From: an uncultured Phocaeicola sp.
GTDB taxonomy: Bacteria; Bacteroidota; Bacteroidia; Bacteroidales; Bacteroidaceae
Assembly: GCA_948579315.1 (NCBI GenBank)
Contig: CAPAOL010000020.1
Span: 1 to 56,738, forward strand
DNA length: 56,738 nucleotides
Reading direction: 5' to 3'
Made by a program: the position numbers and the translations under genes. Shown here in pieces: positions 55,217 through 56,738 of the stretch (positions within the stretch are counted from its first letter, which is position 1; each line of letters opens with the position of its first letter). The notes below the pieces were generated by a model. The model did not search any database. It was given only the letters and a program-made list of their open reading frames with translations, and had not been told where the DNA came from.

Positions 55217-56665
55217 TTATTCTTCTGTCTTTTCCTTATTGTCGTCAAATTTACGGGGACTGCTTTTGAAATTGTCGCGGCCTTCACGTCTGTCACCAAA
55301 GTTGCGGTGTTCTCCTCTTTTGAAATCGCCACGTCCCTCACGTTTGTCATCAAAAGAGCGTCTTTCTCTGCGCTCTCCTCCTTTGTACTCTCCGTGTCCT
55401 TCACGTCTGTTGTCAAAACTACGACGTTCTCTGCGTTCTCCATATTCTACCTTTTCCGTGTTACGGCGCGGGCGGATTTCTTCCCGGCGGGGCTTGAATT
55501 CCCGATCGGCGTTCTCACTACGGAATTCTTTGAATTTGCCGTTGAATAATTGGTATTTGCGGAATTCACATTCCAACGAACCGTTGAACAGGGGGATTTT
55601 TATAGAAGGCTTTAAACCAATCTGGTCGAAACATTCTTCACGGTAACTTAGTACCCATGCATCATTGCCGGTGAAAGAGTGTTTCAGACGTTCGCCTATC
55701 ATTTGATACAGGCCCAGCAAATCATTGGTTGAGATACGTTCTCCATAAGGAGGGTTGGTGATGATGATGCTTTTTTCTTTGGGTTGCTCAAATTGCTGGA
55801 ACGGTTGGATTTTTAAGATAATCTCCTTGCTCAGTCCGGCTGCTTTCACATTGTGAGTGGCAATTTCATTTGCTTTAGGATTATTGTCATATCCAAAAAT
55901 CTTATGTGTGAACTCACGTTCCTGTGAGTCGTCATTGTAGATGCGGTCAAATAGTTCCTGATCAAAATCGTTCCACTTTTCAAAAGCGAACTCCTTACGG
56001 AATACGCCGGGAGCGATGTTACGTGCTATCAGGGCGGCTTCGATAGGTATTGTTCCTGAACCGCACATCGGGTCTATCAAATCACATTCGCCTTTCCATC
56101 CGGTCATCAGGATCATACCGGCTGCCAGTACCTCATTCAAAGGAGCTTCTACAGCTTCCTGGCGATAACCCCGGCGGTGGAGTGACTCGCCCGAACTATC
56201 CAGTGACAGAGTGCATTTATTTTCGGCTATATGGATGTTCAGTGCCACATCGGGATGGTTGATGCGTACCGAGGGGCGCTCTCCTGTCTTTTCACGGAAA
56301 TAGTCCACAATGGCGTCTTTTACTTTGTAGGCTACGAACTTGGAGTGACGGAACTCGTTCGAGAAAACCACAGCGTCTACGGCAAAACTTTTATCTTTAT
56401 CCAAGAAGTCTTCCCACGCAATGGCCTTGATAGCTTCGTAAACTTCATCGGCATTCTTCGCCTCAAAATGTTTGATGGGTTTCAGGATGCGGATGGCAGT
56501 ACGCAGGCAGAAGTTTGCCCTATACATCATTTCTTTATCGCCCGTAAAGGCTACCATGCGTCTTCCTACTTCTATATTGCTGGCTCCCAGCTCGGTGAGT
56601 TCTTTTGCCAGTACTTCTTCCAGTCCCTGGAAAGTCTTGGCGATTAGCTCGAATTCTTCCTTCAT
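55217..56665 (-). CDS. THUMP-domain 23S rRNA guanine-N2 methyltransferase (RlmL N-domain type) with repetitive charged tail
   Basis: A 482-residue cytoplasmic RNA methyltransferase. Residues about 1-160 contain the ferredoxin-like and THUMP RNA-binding domains (FELIAKTFQGLEEVLAKELTELG), about 160-385 the Rossmann methyltransferase with LIDPMCGSGTIPIEAALIARN and the catalytic ITNPPYGER. It resembles the RlmL half of E. coli RlmKL (G2445 methylation). The last 75 or so residues are a basic, Arg/Glu/Asp/Gly-rich tail with two 21-residue copies (RRERRSFDNRREGHGEYKGG and the matching RRERRSFDDKREGRGDFKRG) and a partial third, not part of the enzyme core. It is the first gene of the minus-strand operon. 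Confidence 0.92.
   Translation of the reverse strand: MKEEFELIAKTFQGLEEVLAKELTELGASNIEVGRRMVAFTGDKEMMYRANFCLRTAIRILKPIKHFEAKNADEVYEAIKAIAWEDFLDKDKSFAVDAVVFSNEFRHSKFVAYKVKDAIVDYFREKTGERPSVRINHPDVALNIHIAENKCTLSLDSSGESLHRRGYRQEAVEAPLNEVLAAGMILMTGWKGECDLIDPMCGSGTIPIEAALIARNIAPGVFRKEFAFEKWNDFDQELFDRIYNDDSQEREFTHKIFGYDNNPKANEIATHNVKAAGLSKEIILKIQPFQQFEQPKEKSIIITNPPYGERISTNDLLGLYQMIGERLKHSFTGNDAWVLSYREECFDQIGLKPSIKIPLFNGSLECEFRKYQLFNGKFKEFRSENADREFKPRREEIRPRRNTEKVEYGERRERRSFDNRREGHGEYKGGERRERRSFDDKREGRGDFKRGEHRNFGDRREGRDNFKSSPRKFDDNKEKTEE
55247..55435 (-). repeat. 63-bp in-frame tandem repeats encoding an Arg-rich tail
   Basis: Two 63-base units (55435-55373 and 55372-55310) and a partial third encode 21-residue copies beginning RRERRSFD in the RNA methyltransferase C-terminus. 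The unit length is a multiple of three, so copy-number change would keep the frame. Confidence 0.75.
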
Positions 56666-56700
56666 CTTAAATGATAATTACGTAATTTCAATTGATGGGA

Positions 56701-56708
56701 CAAATTTA
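56701..56708 (-). promoter_or_regulatory. -7 promoter element of the RlmL-dpp4-purD-mnmD operon
   Basis: On the minus strand TAAATTTG, exact match to TAnnTTTG, 35 bp before the RNA methyltransferase start codon. The -33 region is at the window edge. Confidence 0.55.
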
Positions 56709-56738
56709 ATGATTTTCTGTTTGCTAATCAATTATTTA

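Overview
The window looks like chromosome from a gut Bacteroides or Phocaeicola. It has two SusC/SusD pairs with carbohydrate-active enzymes, Bacteroidota-type lipoprotein signals, and several upstream regions carrying the Bacteroides -7 promoter element TAnnTTTG. Species cannot be fixed from the sequence alone. I saw no rRNA, tRNA, CRISPR array, transposase or phage genes, apart from one ORF6N-domain protein.

Region 1 (1-16091, + strand) is a polysaccharide or glycoprotein utilization locus. It encodes a SusC-like receptor cut by the window edge, SusD, a small orphan secreted protein and a DUF4859 lipoprotein. After a 310-bp gap come a GH97 enzyme fused to a zinc-protease domain, a GH43 enzyme with discoidin and LamG-like modules, a GH127/GH146 beta-L-arabinofuranosidase, and an S9 prolyl/dipeptidyl peptidase. 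The mix is striking: a retaining-type GH97 (the alpha-galactosidase branch), a beta-L-arabinofuranosidase, an arabinofuranosidase-type GH43, a protease domain whose active-site spacing matches anthrax lethal factor and Pro-Pro endopeptidases, and a post-proline exopeptidase. Together these match the bonds of plant extensins (Ser-O-alpha-Gal, Hyp-O-beta-L-arabinofuranosides, poly-Hyp backbone). I propose region 1 as a candidate hydroxyproline-rich glycoprotein utilization locus; this is inference.

Region 2 (16092-28112, + strand) is a pectin-type locus: SusC, SusD, a beta-helix surface lipoprotein, a PL10 pectate lyase fused to a divergent CE8 pectin methylesterase, and a DUF1593 gene broken by a frameshift. 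Further on, kduI, kduD and a DUF4861 lipoprotein (35881-38832) supply the matching catabolism of unsaturated uronates.

Region 3 (28161-45119) is mostly housekeeping: an AAA-ATPase/PD-(D/E)XK protein, nadB, ORF6N and PH-domain proteins, a dihydrolipoyl dehydrogenase, PBP4 (dacB), the kdu genes, a CE4 deacetylase, a very large DUF2723 membrane protein, and zinc ABC transporter ATPase and binding protein without a permease. A degenerate 22-bp repeat array lies at 43265-43352.

Region 4 (45120-49627) has a 24-bp inverted repeat pair flanking about 160 bp, directly upstream of a short AraC-type regulator and a 960-residue lipoprotein. This layout is typical of an invertible, phase-variable promoter driving a surface-layer-type protein.

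Region 5 (49628-56665, - strand) is a compact six-gene run: an RlmL-like RNA methyltransferase with a repetitive charged tail, a DPP4-type peptidase, purD, two membrane proteins and mnmD.
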